This document shows, in pieces, positions 28,194 to 37,240 of a DNA stretch of 64,000 bases. A program made the position numbers and the translations under genes. The notes beneath the pieces were generated by a model. The model made no database searches. It was not told where the DNA came from and saw only the letters and a list, made by a program, of their open reading frames with translations. Positions within the stretch are counted from its first letter, which is position 1. Every line of letters begins with the position of its first letter. The DNA is from CAVRTJ01 sp964507185. GTDB lineage: Bacteria > Acidobacteriota > UBA4820 > DSQY01. The stretch spans positions 1-64,000 of the forward strand of contig CAZDOY010000011.1 of NCBI GenBank assembly GCA_964507185.1, in the 5' to 3' direction.

Positions 28194-29120
28194 TCAGTTT
28201 TGGGTCGTGGCGGGGGGGACCTCGCCAGATGCCGGTACAGCTGGGGCCGGGGCCTTCTTGCCGCCGTTCTTAATCGCCAGGGCCTTGTCTCTTTCCTGGT
28301 TCGCCATTTGTAGGTATTCATCGGCCTGGGCCAGCAAGTCCTTTTTGTCCTTTCGGGTCTTGGCCTCCTGGGCGGCGTCCTTAGCAAGGTCGGCCTTCTG
28401 GCGGTACAGGAGGTTCATGTAAAGATGGCCGGTGAAGCTGTTCGGCTCGATCTGTATGGCCTTCTCGAGCGCATCCATGCCGTCCTGGACGATCTTCGCG
28501 CGCACGTCGTTGGGATCTTCCTTGTTGTAAGAACGCTGCCAGCAGAGGGCACCTATGAAGAGATAACCCTGAGGATCGTTCGGCGTGAGTTCGGCCTTCT
28601 TTTTGGAATATTCGAGCGATTTCTGGAAATTGCCCTCTTTGCCGTACATGGTGGCCAGGGTCTGCAGTATCCGGGTATCGTCGGGACTCTGTTTCAAGAG
28701 GGATTCATAGTATTTGATTCCGTCCGCAAGGCGGTTCTGGTTGATGTAGAGGTTGATGATGTAATCCTGGACCTGGTCGTCTTTTCCCACGATGCTGAGA
28801 TACTTCTGGAATGCGTTCAGGGCCTCGTCGGTGTATTGCTGGTCCTGAGGTTGGGTAGAGCCGGGCTCTATCAGGCTCCAGTAACAGAAGGCAAGATACT
28901 TCCAATTATCCACCCTGTCCGGATTAATCTTCAGCGCTTGCTTGTAGTCCTTGGCCGCCTCCGCGTACTTTCCCGCCTTATAGGCCTTCGCGCCATCCTT
29001 CATGGCCATGTGTTCCTTGAGGGATGAGCAACCGATCAGCGTGGCCACGAGAAAGACAGACAGAAGAGCCCACGATGTTCTTTTGATCCATTTTCGCCAA
29101 ATCCAATGGCCCGAACTCAT
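28194..29120 (-). CDS. TPR-repeat lipoprotein
   Basis: The 308-residue protein starts MSSGHWIWRKWIKRTSW, followed by a hydrophobic signal ending in the lipobox LIGC, so it should be a lipoprotein. The body holds several TPR units (AYKAGKYAEAAKDYKQALKI and three or four more), then a Lys/Ala-rich tail ending in Pro/Thr. I chose the ATG at 29120 with TTGGAGG upstream instead of the frame start at 29165. As first gene of the tonB-exb operon it may scaffold or regulate the energy-transducing complex, but this is inference. Confidence 0.85.
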   Translation of the reverse strand: MSSGHWIWRKWIKRTSWALLSVFLVATLIGCSSLKEHMAMKDGAKAYKAGKYAEAAKDYKQALKINPDRVDNWKYLAFCYWSLIEPGSTQPQDQQYTDEALNAFQKYLSIVGKDDQVQDYIINLYINQNRLADGIKYYESLLKQSPDDTRILQTLATMYGKEGNFQKSLEYSKKKAELTPNDPQGYLFIGALCWQRSYNKEDPNDVRAKIVQDGMDALEKAIQIEPNSFTGHLYMNLLYRQKADLAKDAAQEAKTRKDKKDLLAQADEYLQMANQERDKALAIKNGGKKAPAPAVPASGEVPPATTQN

Positions 29121-29530
29121 CGTTTTGGCCTCCAAGAGGGGTCCCCTGACCAAGGGGTAACACAATTTCTAATGAAGTATGCTTCTCATGAGTTCGGACT
29201 AAATCAACAATTTGGAAAGGGGCGAGGTCCTACGCAAGTCATGAGTCCGAAACCACTGAAAGCCACTTTCTCCTCTTCAGCCGCCGAGGCGGCCTACCCA
29301 CAGAGCCCATGTAAACACACTTCCGGTGATTTAGCAAGGGGTTTTGGCCCAGCTCTGGAAATGGGCTAAATACCCCATTCCGGGTCGTGAAAACGGCCGC
29401 TAGGTTGCCTCCCTGGCTCATGCGCATTGTGGTATCGTTTTCCCTTCGAACAGGTCCGTAGGAGGCCGGGGAAACGCCTGTAAATAAAAGATCGCGTTCT
29501 GCTGTTGTACAGGCTCAGGAGGCATCGGCC
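29121..29530. other. Divergent intergenic region between the tonB operon and the YdiJ-like gene
   Basis: No gene is recognised in these 410 bases. They must hold the promoters of both flanking genes. Arms TTCGGACT (29193-29200) and AGTCCGAA (29244-29251) form an 8-bp inverted repeat about 43 bases apart, each beside TCATG(AG); it could be an operator pair. An AGGAGG ribosome site lies just before the plus-strand gene. Confidence 0.45.
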
Positions 29531-32380
29531 ATGCGTTCAGTTCCGCCGGGGGGAGAATTTCATACGGATGCGGCCCACAGAGCTGTTTACTCGCGTGCGG
29601 CGTGCATCTATTCGCGCTGGCCCCGGGGCGTGCTCTATCCGAAGGGACAGGAAGACCTGGCCTGGGCCCTTGGCTATGCGTCGGAAAACCGAATGCCGTT
29701 GACCATGCGGGGCGGCGGTTCCGGGCTGGCCGGACAGACGGTCGGCGAGGGCCTGGTGGCCGACGTGTCGAGGTGGATGACCGGCATACGGGAGTTTTCT
29801 CCCGACAGGCGCGAGGTGCTGGTCCAGCCGGGCGTCGTGCTGTCCACCCTGAACCGTGCCCTTGCCCCCGCCGGACTCAAGTTCGCCCCGGATCCTTCGA
29901 GCCAGGATTTCTGTACCCTCGGCGGCATGCTGGCCAACAATTCCAAAGGGGCCCGGTCTGTGAAATACGGCACGACCCTGGCCCACGTGAAGGCCCTGAC
30001 CATGCTGCTGGCCGACGGTTCGGAGGTGAGGCTCGAGAGGGAGGCGCGCCCTCCCGGCGACTACTCGCATCCCTACCTGCGAAGGGCGGCCGCGCTCATC
30101 GAGGAGAACAGGGACCGGATTGTTCAAGGCTGGCCCGGGAGTCGCACCAACGCATCGGGCTACAACCTCAAGGGATGTCTCGGCTCGCCGGGAACGGTGG
30201 ACCTTCTCCCGCTGTTCGTCGGGTCCGAAGGGACCCTCGGCGTATTTCTGGAGGCCCGGCTGGACCTCACGCCCATGCCGAAACACCAGGCCATGGTCCT
30301 CCTCATGTTCCCCGACGTGAATTCGGCCGGCCGGGCGGTGCTCGACATCCGGCCGCTGCGGCCCTCGGCCTGCGAGATACTGGACGACACGTTCCTCCAG
30401 ATCATTCGGAGCGGGCTCGGGAGCTTTCCGCTCCCCGTGGAGGACGCGGCGCACACACTGCTGATCGTCGAGACGGACGGAGATTCGAGGGACGAAGCCG
30501 AGACGTCCATGGACGCCGTCATGAAAGCCGCCGCCGCTTACGGTCCCGTCGGCATGCGCAGGGCTTCGACGGCAGACGAGCGGGCCGCGATCTGGTCCTT
30601 CCGCAAAGCGGCCAGCCCGTTGCTGAACAAGGGACGCGGAGCCTTGAAATCCACGCGCTTCATCGAAGATGGGGCCGTTCCCGGCGAGGCGATTCCCGAC
30701 TATCTCAAGGGCGTGGCGAAGATCCTGGCGGCCAGGAGCATCGATACGGTCATTTTCGGGCACGCCGGAGACGGGAACTTTCACGTCAACCCTTTTCTCA
30801 ACCTCAAAGACCCCAAGCACTTCGAGCAGGTTCCGTTGATCGCGCGCGAGGTGGCGGAACTGCTCGGGAGTCTCAATGGGTCGTTGTCGGGCGAGCACGG
30901 GGACGGACGGCTGCGCACGCCCTACCTCCCGCTGGTCTACGGTTCCCTCACGGACCTATTCCGCGAGATCAAACTGATACTGGATCCCGACGAGATATTG
31001 AACCCCGGAATCATCGCTCCGGCGGAACCCGAGCCCATCGACAGGGGGCTGCGGTTCAATCCCGGGTACCGAAGGACTTCGCTTCCAGGCCACCTCCAGG
31101 AGGCCTCGTGGGCCCTGGAAGCCGAACGCTGCCACGGGTGCGGCACCTGCAGGGATTTCTGTCCGACCGCACAGGCCAGCCATCACGATCTGCTGTCGAG
31201 CCGTGGCAGGGGGCACCTTCTCCAGGCCCTCCTGGCCGGCGAGATGGATTCGAAAGAGGCCTCGACGCCGGAGATACGGGAGATCTTCGAATCGTGTCTG
31301 GGCTGTTCGCAGTGCGCCATTCACTGTCCCACCGCCGTTGATATCGCGCCGCTGGCCGCCTCGTTCAGAGAGGCCTTCACGCCGCGTCTTGCGAGGGCCA
31401 GGGACGCCTTTCTCGGACGGGTTCCTTCGCTCGGCTACCGCACGGGGCCGACCCTCGGCCGGTTTGTGGGCCGGGCGGGCGGCCTGGCTCCCGCGCGGCT
31501 CGTCAACAGGGCCCTGCTTGGACTGCGGACGGACATACGTGCGCCCGAGATGGCCCGGGACTTCGCCTTCGATCCTTCCACGCTCTACCGCTACGAAGGC
31601 GCCGGAGCCGGCAGGGCGCTCTACTTCTACGGCTGTTACGGAAACACCTACAATCCGGACGGGGAGGCCCGCCTGGCGGTCTCCGTGATGAGGGCCCTGG
31701 GCGTGGAAGTCGTGGTGCCCCCGCAAGCGTGCTGCGGCGTGAGCAAAATGACGCGCGGCCTGCTGGACATGACGGCGCCCGATGTCCATTTCAACAGGAA
31801 AGCCTTCCTGCCCTATATCAGAGACGGCTTCACGCTCGTTGCCTCGGCGCCGTCATGCCTTCTCGCGCTCAAGAGGGAGCAGCCGAGATTCTTTCCCGGG
31901 CAGGAGGGCGACGAACTGGCTGCGGGATGCACCGGGCTCTTTACCTTCCTCAAGGGTGCGCTCGATCGGACGAAGAGGGAACTAAACCCCGTGCCTCTGA
32001 GGGTGGTCTACCAGACGCCCTGCCACGGCGCGGTGCTCGGGTCGTACAGGGACGAGGTGGAAGTCCTCCGGCGGATTCCGGGTCTGGATGTCCTCGACGT
32101 GACCGAAGAATGCTGCGGCCTTTCGGGGACGTTCGGCGCGGAGGCGAAACACGCCGGCCTCTCGGACGCCATCGCTCGCCCCCTCATGGAAAGAATCGAG
32201 AAGGCCGGGCCCGACGCCGTGGTCACGCCCTGCGGTTCGTGCAGAACGCAGGACGAGACGCATCTTCCGTGGCCGGTCTACCACCCCCTCACGCTCCTCG
32301 CCAGGTCCCTCGGACTTGACGCCCCCGATATCCAGGGATCGCCCTGCCCGTCAGCTTCCTCCCACCTCCCGGCGTCCTGA
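29531..32380 (+). CDS. Fused FAD-linked oxidase / Fe-S 2-hydroxyacid dehydrogenase (YdiJ-like)
   Basis: The 949-residue protein joins a GlcD-like FAD-binding oxidase and a GlcF-like Fe-S protein, as in E. coli YdiJ (D-2-hydroxyglutarate dehydrogenase) and related D-lactate dehydrogenases. The FAD domain shows RGGGSGLAGQTVGEGLVAD, NASGYNLKGCL and VGSEGTLGVF (about 55-240), then FGHAGDGNFHVNP near 410 and GEHGDGR near 455. Two 4Fe-4S motifs, CHGCGTCRDFC (near 533) and CLGCSQCAIHC (near 588), are followed by two CCG domains with ACCG and ECCG. The substrate (lactate, glycolate or 2-hydroxyglutarate) cannot be read. It appears monocistronic. Confidence 0.9.
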   Translation: MRSVPPGGEFHTDAAHRAVYSRAACIYSRWPRGVLYPKGQEDLAWALGYASENRMPLTMRGGGSGLAGQTVGEGLVADVSRWMTGIREFSPDRREVLVQPGVVLSTLNRALAPAGLKFAPDPSSQDFCTLGGMLANNSKGARSVKYGTTLAHVKALTMLLADGSEVRLEREARPPGDYSHPYLRRAAALIEENRDRIVQGWPGSRTNASGYNLKGCLGSPGTVDLLPLFVGSEGTLGVFLEARLDLTPMPKHQAMVLLMFPDVNSAGRAVLDIRPLRPSACEILDDTFLQIIRSGLGSFPLPVEDAAHTLLIVETDGDSRDEAETSMDAVMKAAAAYGPVGMRRASTADERAAIWSFRKAASPLLNKGRGALKSTRFIEDGAVPGEAIPDYLKGVAKILAARSIDTVIFGHAGDGNFHVNPFLNLKDPKHFEQVPLIAREVAELLGSLNGSLSGEHGDGRLRTPYLPLVYGSLTDLFREIKLILDPDEILNPGIIAPAEPEPIDRGLRFNPGYRRTSLPGHLQEASWALEAERCHGCGTCRDFCPTAQASHHDLLSSRGRGHLLQALLAGEMDSKEASTPEIREIFESCLGCSQCAIHCPTAVDIAPLAASFREAFTPRLARARDAFLGRVPSLGYRTGPTLGRFVGRAGGLAPARLVNRALLGLRTDIRAPEMARDFAFDPSTLYRYEGAGAGRALYFYGCYGNTYNPDGEARLAVSVMRALGVEVVVPPQACCGVSKMTRGLLDMTAPDVHFNRKAFLPYIRDGFTLVASAPSCLLALKREQPRFFPGQEGDELAAGCTGLFTFLKGALDRTKRELNPVPLRVVYQTPCHGAVLGSYRDEVEVLRRIPGLDVLDVTEECCGLSGTFGAEAKHAGLSDAIARPLMERIEKAGPDAVVTPCGSCRTQDETHLPWPVYHPLTLLARSLGLDAPDIQGSPCPSASSHLPAS

Positions 32381-32575
32381 TTACGCCGCTGCACCCTGAG
32401 TCGACGTTCAATCTCCATAAATAGTTTGAACAGGGAGGAAGGGAGGACGGGAGTGAGAGAATTCCGGATTTGAAAGACGGCTGGGGACGGGTCTTCAAGG
32501 ACTTTCCGGCGTTCTGCTGCTCGGATATCGGCATCCCGGACTCATGGCCACGGGTGAAGGTCTGCCCTCTACGCC

Positions 32576-32605
32576 ATCACTTGATCACTCGATCACTGAA
32601 TCACC
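32576..32605. repeat. Period-8 tandem repeat next to a long hairpin
   Basis: Almost four units of 8 bases follow each other: ATCACTTG, ATCACTCG, ATCACTGA and ATCACC. The same kind of unit is found at 58054-58075. It touches the hairpin at 32606-32646. Confidence 0.85.
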
Positions 32606-32646
32606 GGCCCTGCGGGGGCCGCAGTTTCCGCGGCCCCCGCAGGGCC
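32606..32646. terminator. 17-bp perfect hairpin between convergent genes
   Basis: Arms 32606-32622 and 32630-32646 pair without mismatch around a 7-nt loop. The hairpin starts six bases after the end of the aconitase gene and probably ends or stabilises transcripts. There is no T-run on either strand, so termination is inferred from position and stem strength. Confidence 0.6.
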
Positions 32647-32651
32647 TCCCA

Positions 32652-34925
32652 TCACGCGTTCTTCCTCAGAACGTTCAACGCGCTGCCCGCCTTGAACCAC
32701 TCGATCTGCTCGGGGTTGAGACTGTGCCTCAGGCGGATCTCCTCCGCCGTCCCATCCGCATGGTGCAGGCGGCCGCGTACTGTGCTGCCGGGTGCCAGGT
32801 CCTTGAGCCCCAGAATGCTGATCTTGTCCGTTTCTTCCACCTTGTCGTAGTCGAAGGGATTTTCGAAGGTCAGCGGCAGGACGCCCTGCTTCTTGAGGTT
32901 GCTCTCGTGGATGCGCGCGAAGGACCGGCTGATGACGGCGGCCGCTCCCAGGAACCGCGGCGACATGGCGGCGTGCTCGCGGCTGGAGCCTTCTCCGTAG
33001 TTGTCGTCGCCCACGACCACCCAGCGCATGCCCTTGTTCTTGTACTCGCGGGCGATCTTCGCCAGCGATCCGCCCTTTTCGCCCGTGACCTGGTTGAGGC
33101 CCGTGCCGCTCTCGCCCGTGAATGCGTTGACGGCCCCGTTGAACATGTTGTCGCTGATCCGGTCGAGGTGGCCGCGGAACCTCAGCCACGGCCCGGCGGG
33201 TGAGATGTGGTCGGTGGTGCACTTGCCCTGGGCCTTGAAGAGCAGGGGAAGCTCCTGGTAATCCTTGCCGTCCCAGGGGGAAAAGGGCGTCAAGAGCTGG
33301 AGCCGTTCGCTGTCCGGCTTGACATCGACCTCGATGTTTTCGGCATCGGAGGCAGGGGGTTGATAGCCGTGCTCGTCCTTCACGAAGCCCTTTTCCGGAA
33401 GATCCGGGGAAGGTTCGGGCGGCTTGAGCACGAAGGACCCTCCGTCCGGCGTCTCGACGGTGTCCTTCAGCGGGTTGAAGGAGAGCCGTCCCGCCAGCGA
33501 GTAGGCGAGAACGACCTCGGGGCTGGTGAGGAAGGACAGGGTCGTGGCGTTCCCGTCGTTGCGGCGGGGAAAGTTCCGGTTGAACGAACTGATGATGGAA
33601 TTCTTTTCGCCCGGTTGAAGGTCGTCGCGTTTCCACTGCCCGATGCACGGGCCGCAGGCGTTGGCCAGAACGGTCGCCCCCACGGCTTCGAGCGCGGCCA
33701 TCTGGCCGTCGCGCTCGATGGTGGCGCGCACCTGCTCGCTTCCCGGCGTCACCATGAGAGGGATGACCGTCTTCATGCCTTTCTCGGATGCCTGCCGGGC
33801 CACCTGGGCCGCGCGTCCCATGTCTTCGTAGGAGGAATTGGTGCACGAGCCGATGAGGCCGTAGCGCAACCGGTCGGGATAACCCTCGCTGGCCACCGCC
33901 TCCTTCAGTTCGGACACAGTGCGCGCGAGGTCGGGCGTGTGCGGACCGGTGACGTGGGGTTCGAGCGTCGACAGGTCAATTTCGACCACGCGTTCGAAGA
34001 ACTTCTCGGGCGAGGCCTCGACCTCCGGATCGGCGCGGAGCATGTCGATGTGCTTCGAGGCGAGGTCGGCGATAGCCTCGCGCTCGGTGCCCCGAAGGTA
34101 GGCGTCCATCCGCCTGTCGAAGGGGAAGATGCTCGTGGTGGCGCCCAGTTCGGCGCCCATGTTCGTGATGGTGCCCTTGCCGGTGCACGACAGGGCCTCG
34201 ACGCCGGGGCCGAAATACTCGATGACCCGGTTGGTCCCGCCCTTGACGCTCAGGATTCCGAGAAGCTTGAGGATGACGTCCTTCGGACTCGTCCATCCCG
34301 AGAGCTTCCCCGTAAGATGCACGCCGACGATGTTCGGATAGAGGACCTCCCAGGGAAAACCCGCCATGACGTCCACGGCATCGGCGCCGCCCACGCCCGA
34401 GGCGAACATGCCCAGGCCGCCGGCGTTGGGCGTGTGGCTGTCCGTCCCGATCATCATACCGCCGGGAAAAGCGTAGTTTTCCAGGACCACCTGGTGGATA
34501 ATGCCGGCGCCCGGTTTCCAGAAGCCGATGCCGTATTTGGACGAAACGGACGCCAGGAAGTCGTAGACCTCCTTGTTCGAGGTCGTGGCGGCGGCCAGGT
34601 CCGGCCCCGCACCGGTGTGGGCAAGGATGAGGTGGTCGCAGTGGACGGTTGTGGGAACGGCCGTATGCTTCTTGCCGGCCTGCATGAACTGGAGAAGCGC
34701 CATCTGAGCCGTCGCGTCCTGCATGGCGATACGGTCCGGGCGAAGGTTGATGTAGCTCTTACCCGCGTTGAGTTCGGCCAGTCCCGGATTGTCCAGGTGT
34801 CCCAGCAAAACCTTTTCGGCGTAGGTCAGGGGGCGCTTGAGACGATCTCGGACAATTTCAATATTCTTGGAAACTCCGGCGTAAGCTTCCGCCACGAACT
34901 GCGGAGTCGATTCGATGGTAGGCAT
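32652..34925 (-). CDS. Aconitate hydratase (mitochondrial-type aconitase)
   Basis: Interconverts citrate and isocitrate through cis-aconitate in the TCA cycle. The 757-residue protein starts MPTIESTPQFVAEAY; the 4Fe-4S Cys are in GSCTNSS and CGPCIGQW. The C-terminal swivel domain has DNYGEGSSREHAA and HISPAGPWLRFRGHL. Length and motifs fit the mitochondrial (homoaconitase-like) class and not the 890-residue AcnA or the AcnB type. A clear CAGGAGG precedes ATG 34925. The promoter region upstream has a TTGACG/TATTCG pair 17 bases apart that is only a weak candidate. Confidence 0.94.
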   Translation of the reverse strand: MPTIESTPQFVAEAYAGVSKNIEIVRDRLKRPLTYAEKVLLGHLDNPGLAELNAGKSYINLRPDRIAMQDATAQMALLQFMQAGKKHTAVPTTVHCDHLILAHTGAGPDLAAATTSNKEVYDFLASVSSKYGIGFWKPGAGIIHQVVLENYAFPGGMMIGTDSHTPNAGGLGMFASGVGGADAVDVMAGFPWEVLYPNIVGVHLTGKLSGWTSPKDVILKLLGILSVKGGTNRVIEYFGPGVEALSCTGKGTITNMGAELGATTSIFPFDRRMDAYLRGTEREAIADLASKHIDMLRADPEVEASPEKFFERVVEIDLSTLEPHVTGPHTPDLARTVSELKEAVASEGYPDRLRYGLIGSCTNSSYEDMGRAAQVARQASEKGMKTVIPLMVTPGSEQVRATIERDGQMAALEAVGATVLANACGPCIGQWKRDDLQPGEKNSIISSFNRNFPRRNDGNATTLSFLTSPEVVLAYSLAGRLSFNPLKDTVETPDGGSFVLKPPEPSPDLPEKGFVKDEHGYQPPASDAENIEVDVKPDSERLQLLTPFSPWDGKDYQELPLLFKAQGKCTTDHISPAGPWLRFRGHLDRISDNMFNGAVNAFTGESGTGLNQVTGEKGGSLAKIAREYKNKGMRWVVVGDDNYGEGSSREHAAMSPRFLGAAAVISRSFARIHESNLKKQGVLPLTFENPFDYDKVEETDKISILGLKDLAPGSTVRGRLHHADGTAEEIRLRHSLNPEQIEWFKAGSALNVLRKNA

Positions 34926-35054
34926 TGGAACCTCCTGTTCTATTATTCAATCACTTCATCTTAACTTGAATGCCATTGCAAACGAATAATTTCATCTCAG
35001 TCCTTCGTCAAGTCGACGCAGGGGGCGGAGGCGCGAGTGGGGCGGATCGCGGTC

Positions 35055-36083
35055 TCAGGACGCGGCCGGTACACCGGGCTTGAGGATTTCGCACCCGAGG
35101 GTTCGCAGGAGCACGTTGGCGTAGGAGCCCGGCGGCAGAAAGAAGGCGAGCGTTGCAATTCCCGAGTCATCCGACCCGGAATGCGGCGAAAAAGCTTGCA
35201 GGGCGAGCGATCCCACCGGGACGCGCAGGAACCGTCTGGCCCCGGGGGCCTTGGTGGCCATGAGTGAACCCTCGTTCAGACCGTTCGCCGCGAGCACCTC
35301 GCGTTCAAGTTCCAGCGCGTCGAGGGCGGGATGGGGCATCTTCCTGCCGGGTATGGGACCGGTGGGGGAGATTTCCAGTGCGCGAATGCGCCTTTCGATC
35401 TCCGGATCCGGGGCCTCCGCCACGAATTCTCCGCCCGTATCGTGTTTTTTCATGAGGTCGCCCGCGACCGGTCCGGGATAGAGGTCCCGTTCCTGACGGA
35501 GTTCCAGGAGCTGATTGAAGAGGTGCGCTTGAAAAACCGATACGGCGAAACGGCTCTTTCTGAAAGAGCCGAAACGCCTCAGCCCCGAGAATAGAAGGCG
35601 GCCCTCCTCCACGGCGCGTCCGTCGCCGAACCTCTGGGGGCCGAAAGCGTTGGGGAAGCCGTGCTCGCGCACATGGGCGCAGGCCGCCTCGAGTCTCTCG
35701 CGCTCGTCCGGTCCCGACCACTCAATGACCGCCGTGAACCGGTTGCCCTTCAGCTTGCCGGTGCGGAGTTTGTGCTCGTGCCGTGCCGACCCCAGCACCT
35801 CGACCCCCAGGCAGCCGAGCACGTCGCGTGCCCTTGTTTCGAGCGCGGCCGGCAGAGAAATGGTCTGGATCGTGGTGGCGTCCCGGTCCTTGTTGCCCGC
35901 GCAGCCGATGTCCGGTTCCTTCACGCCGAGTCTCTTCTGCAGTGTCCGCAACAGATAGGGCGTGGAGATGTCCCTGCGCCGAATAGTCAGGTAGAGGTGA
36001 CCGCCCTCGCCCGACGGCTCGAAGAGAGGGATTTCCTCGACGGTGAACGTGTCGGCGGACTGGCGGAATCTCAGGGCAGCCAC
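35055..36083 (-). CDS. truD: tRNA pseudouridine(13) synthase TruD
   Basis: TruD makes pseudouridine at position 13 of tRNA-Glu. The protein has a FTVEEIPLFEPSGEGGHLYL N-terminus, the catalytic block GCAGNKDRDATTIQ (Asp in NKDRDA), NAFGPQRFGDGR and the C-terminal RFLRVPVGSLALQ. I chose the GTG at 36083, just inside the end of larC (13-base overlap), which gives 342 residues, near the E. coli length. The frame is open to 36155 but the extra part is charged and lies inside larC. The conserved blocks leave little doubt about the family. Confidence 0.9.
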   Translation of the reverse strand: MAALRFRQSADTFTVEEIPLFEPSGEGGHLYLTIRRRDISTPYLLRTLQKRLGVKEPDIGCAGNKDRDATTIQTISLPAALETRARDVLGCLGVEVLGSARHEHKLRTGKLKGNRFTAVIEWSGPDERERLEAACAHVREHGFPNAFGPQRFGDGRAVEEGRLLFSGLRRFGSFRKSRFAVSVFQAHLFNQLLELRQERDLYPGPVAGDLMKKHDTGGEFVAEAPDPEIERRIRALEISPTGPIPGRKMPHPALDALELEREVLAANGLNEGSLMATKAPGARRFLRVPVGSLALQAFSPHSGSDDSGIATLAFFLPPGSYANVLLRTLGCEILKPGVPAAS

Positions 36084-37222
36084 TTGTGGAAACTCTCCGC
36101 GATTTCCCTGGCGGGAACGCCCGCGGCCCTGCTCAGAGCCTTCACGTCCTCCCACTCGGCGTGCATCCGGGTGCGGCCCGAGGGCAGCGTGATGACCTTG
36201 ACCCGCAGGGGGCCGTGGGGCGTCTCCACGGTCGTGATCGTCCTGGGCAGTTCCCGCCGCTTCCAGAGGGACGAGCGAACGCCCGTGGTCGTGGTGTGCT
36301 CAAGGAGGAGGTCGCCGATCACGGCCTCGTCGGCCGGCGGGTAGAGCACCGTGATCGTCCACGCGGGGCGGTGCTTCTTGCCCTGCACGGGGGTCACGAA
36401 GACGTCCAGGGCCCCGGCCGAGCGCACGACTTCGAGAGCGCCGGCCAGCAGTTCGGGCGTCATGTCGTCTATCTGGGCTTCGGTCACGCCCACGAGGCCG
36501 TCTCCCGGTTCTTCGGCGAGCAGAACCGCTCTCAGCACGTTGGGCATACCCTCCGTGTCTTTCGATCCAGCACCGTAGCCGGCAGCCCTGAGCACGCCGG
36601 CCGGCATGGGCCCGAAGCGGCGGGCCAGCGTCACGGCGAGGACGGCGCCGGTAGGGGTCGTACGCTCCACGGCGGGGCCGAAAGCGAAGACAGGTCGGCC
36701 CTTCAAGAGTTCGACAACGGCCGGTGGCGGGACGGGAAAGGTCCCGTGCTCCATGGTCGTGAAGCCCGAACCCAGGTTCATCGGGCCGCATTCGACCGGA
36801 GGACATCCCAGCGAGTGCCACGCGGCGCAAGCGCCGACGATGTCCGCGATGGCGTCCGCCGCACCCACCTCGTGGAAGTGTATCTCCTCCACGCCGCATC
36901 CGTGCACGGAAGCTTCGGCCTCCGCAAGCCTGGTGAAGGCCGCGGCGGCTTTTTCGGCGGCGGCTTCGGGAAGGCCGCCTTTCTGGATGATCGAAAGAAT
37001 GTCCGCAAGGTGGCGGTGCGCATTTTCAACGGGCGAGGAAACCGTTCCATGGAGCGCCGCGAGGCCTTGCCTGCGCACTTTCTGGAAGGTGAATTCCAGG
37101 TCTCCCAGGCCCAGTCGCGCCAGCGCAGCGTTCACCACGGCGGGATCCGCTCCGGCGTCCACGAGGGCGGAAACGGTCATGTCTCCGGCGATACCCATTA
37201 AGGGGTCGAGATACAGTATCAC
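36071..37222 (-). CDS. larC: Nickel insertion protein LarC for the nickel-pincer cofactor
   Basis: LarC is a CTP-dependent cyclometallase that inserts nickel into the pyridinium-bisthiocarboxylate pincer cofactor of lactate racemase and relatives. The 383-residue protein has LDPLMGIAGDMTVSALVDAGA at the N-terminus, EEIHFHEVGAADAIADIVGA near residue 112, and ERTTPTGAVLAVTLARRFG. It is one continuous frame, unlike the Lactiplantibacillus gene read by a frameshift. The start is a GTG behind GGAGG. No larA, larB or larE is in the window. It overlaps truD. Confidence 0.92.
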   Translation of the reverse strand: MILYLDPLMGIAGDMTVSALVDAGADPAVVNAALARLGLGDLEFTFQKVRRQGLAALHGTVSSPVENAHRHLADILSIIQKGGLPEAAAEKAAAAFTRLAEAEASVHGCGVEEIHFHEVGAADAIADIVGACAAWHSLGCPPVECGPMNLGSGFTTMEHGTFPVPPPAVVELLKGRPVFAFGPAVERTTPTGAVLAVTLARRFGPMPAGVLRAAGYGAGSKDTEGMPNVLRAVLLAEEPGDGLVGVTEAQIDDMTPELLAGALEVVRSAGALDVFVTPVQGKKHRPAWTITVLYPPADEAVIGDLLLEHTTTTGVRSSLWKRRELPRTITTVETPHGPLRVKVITLPSGRTRMHAEWEDVKALSRAAGVPAREIAESFHKWLP

Positions 37223-37240
37223 TCCGAATGCCTCCGTGGG

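Noticed and set aside
32606..32646. Insertion-sequence end
   Set aside because: The hairpin has no transposase nearby, no second copy as an inverted end and no target duplication; it is better explained as a transcript-end hairpin.
33207..34964. 585-residue plus-strand frame opposite aconitase
   Set aside because: Antisense shadow; no family features and the minus strand is unmistakable aconitase.
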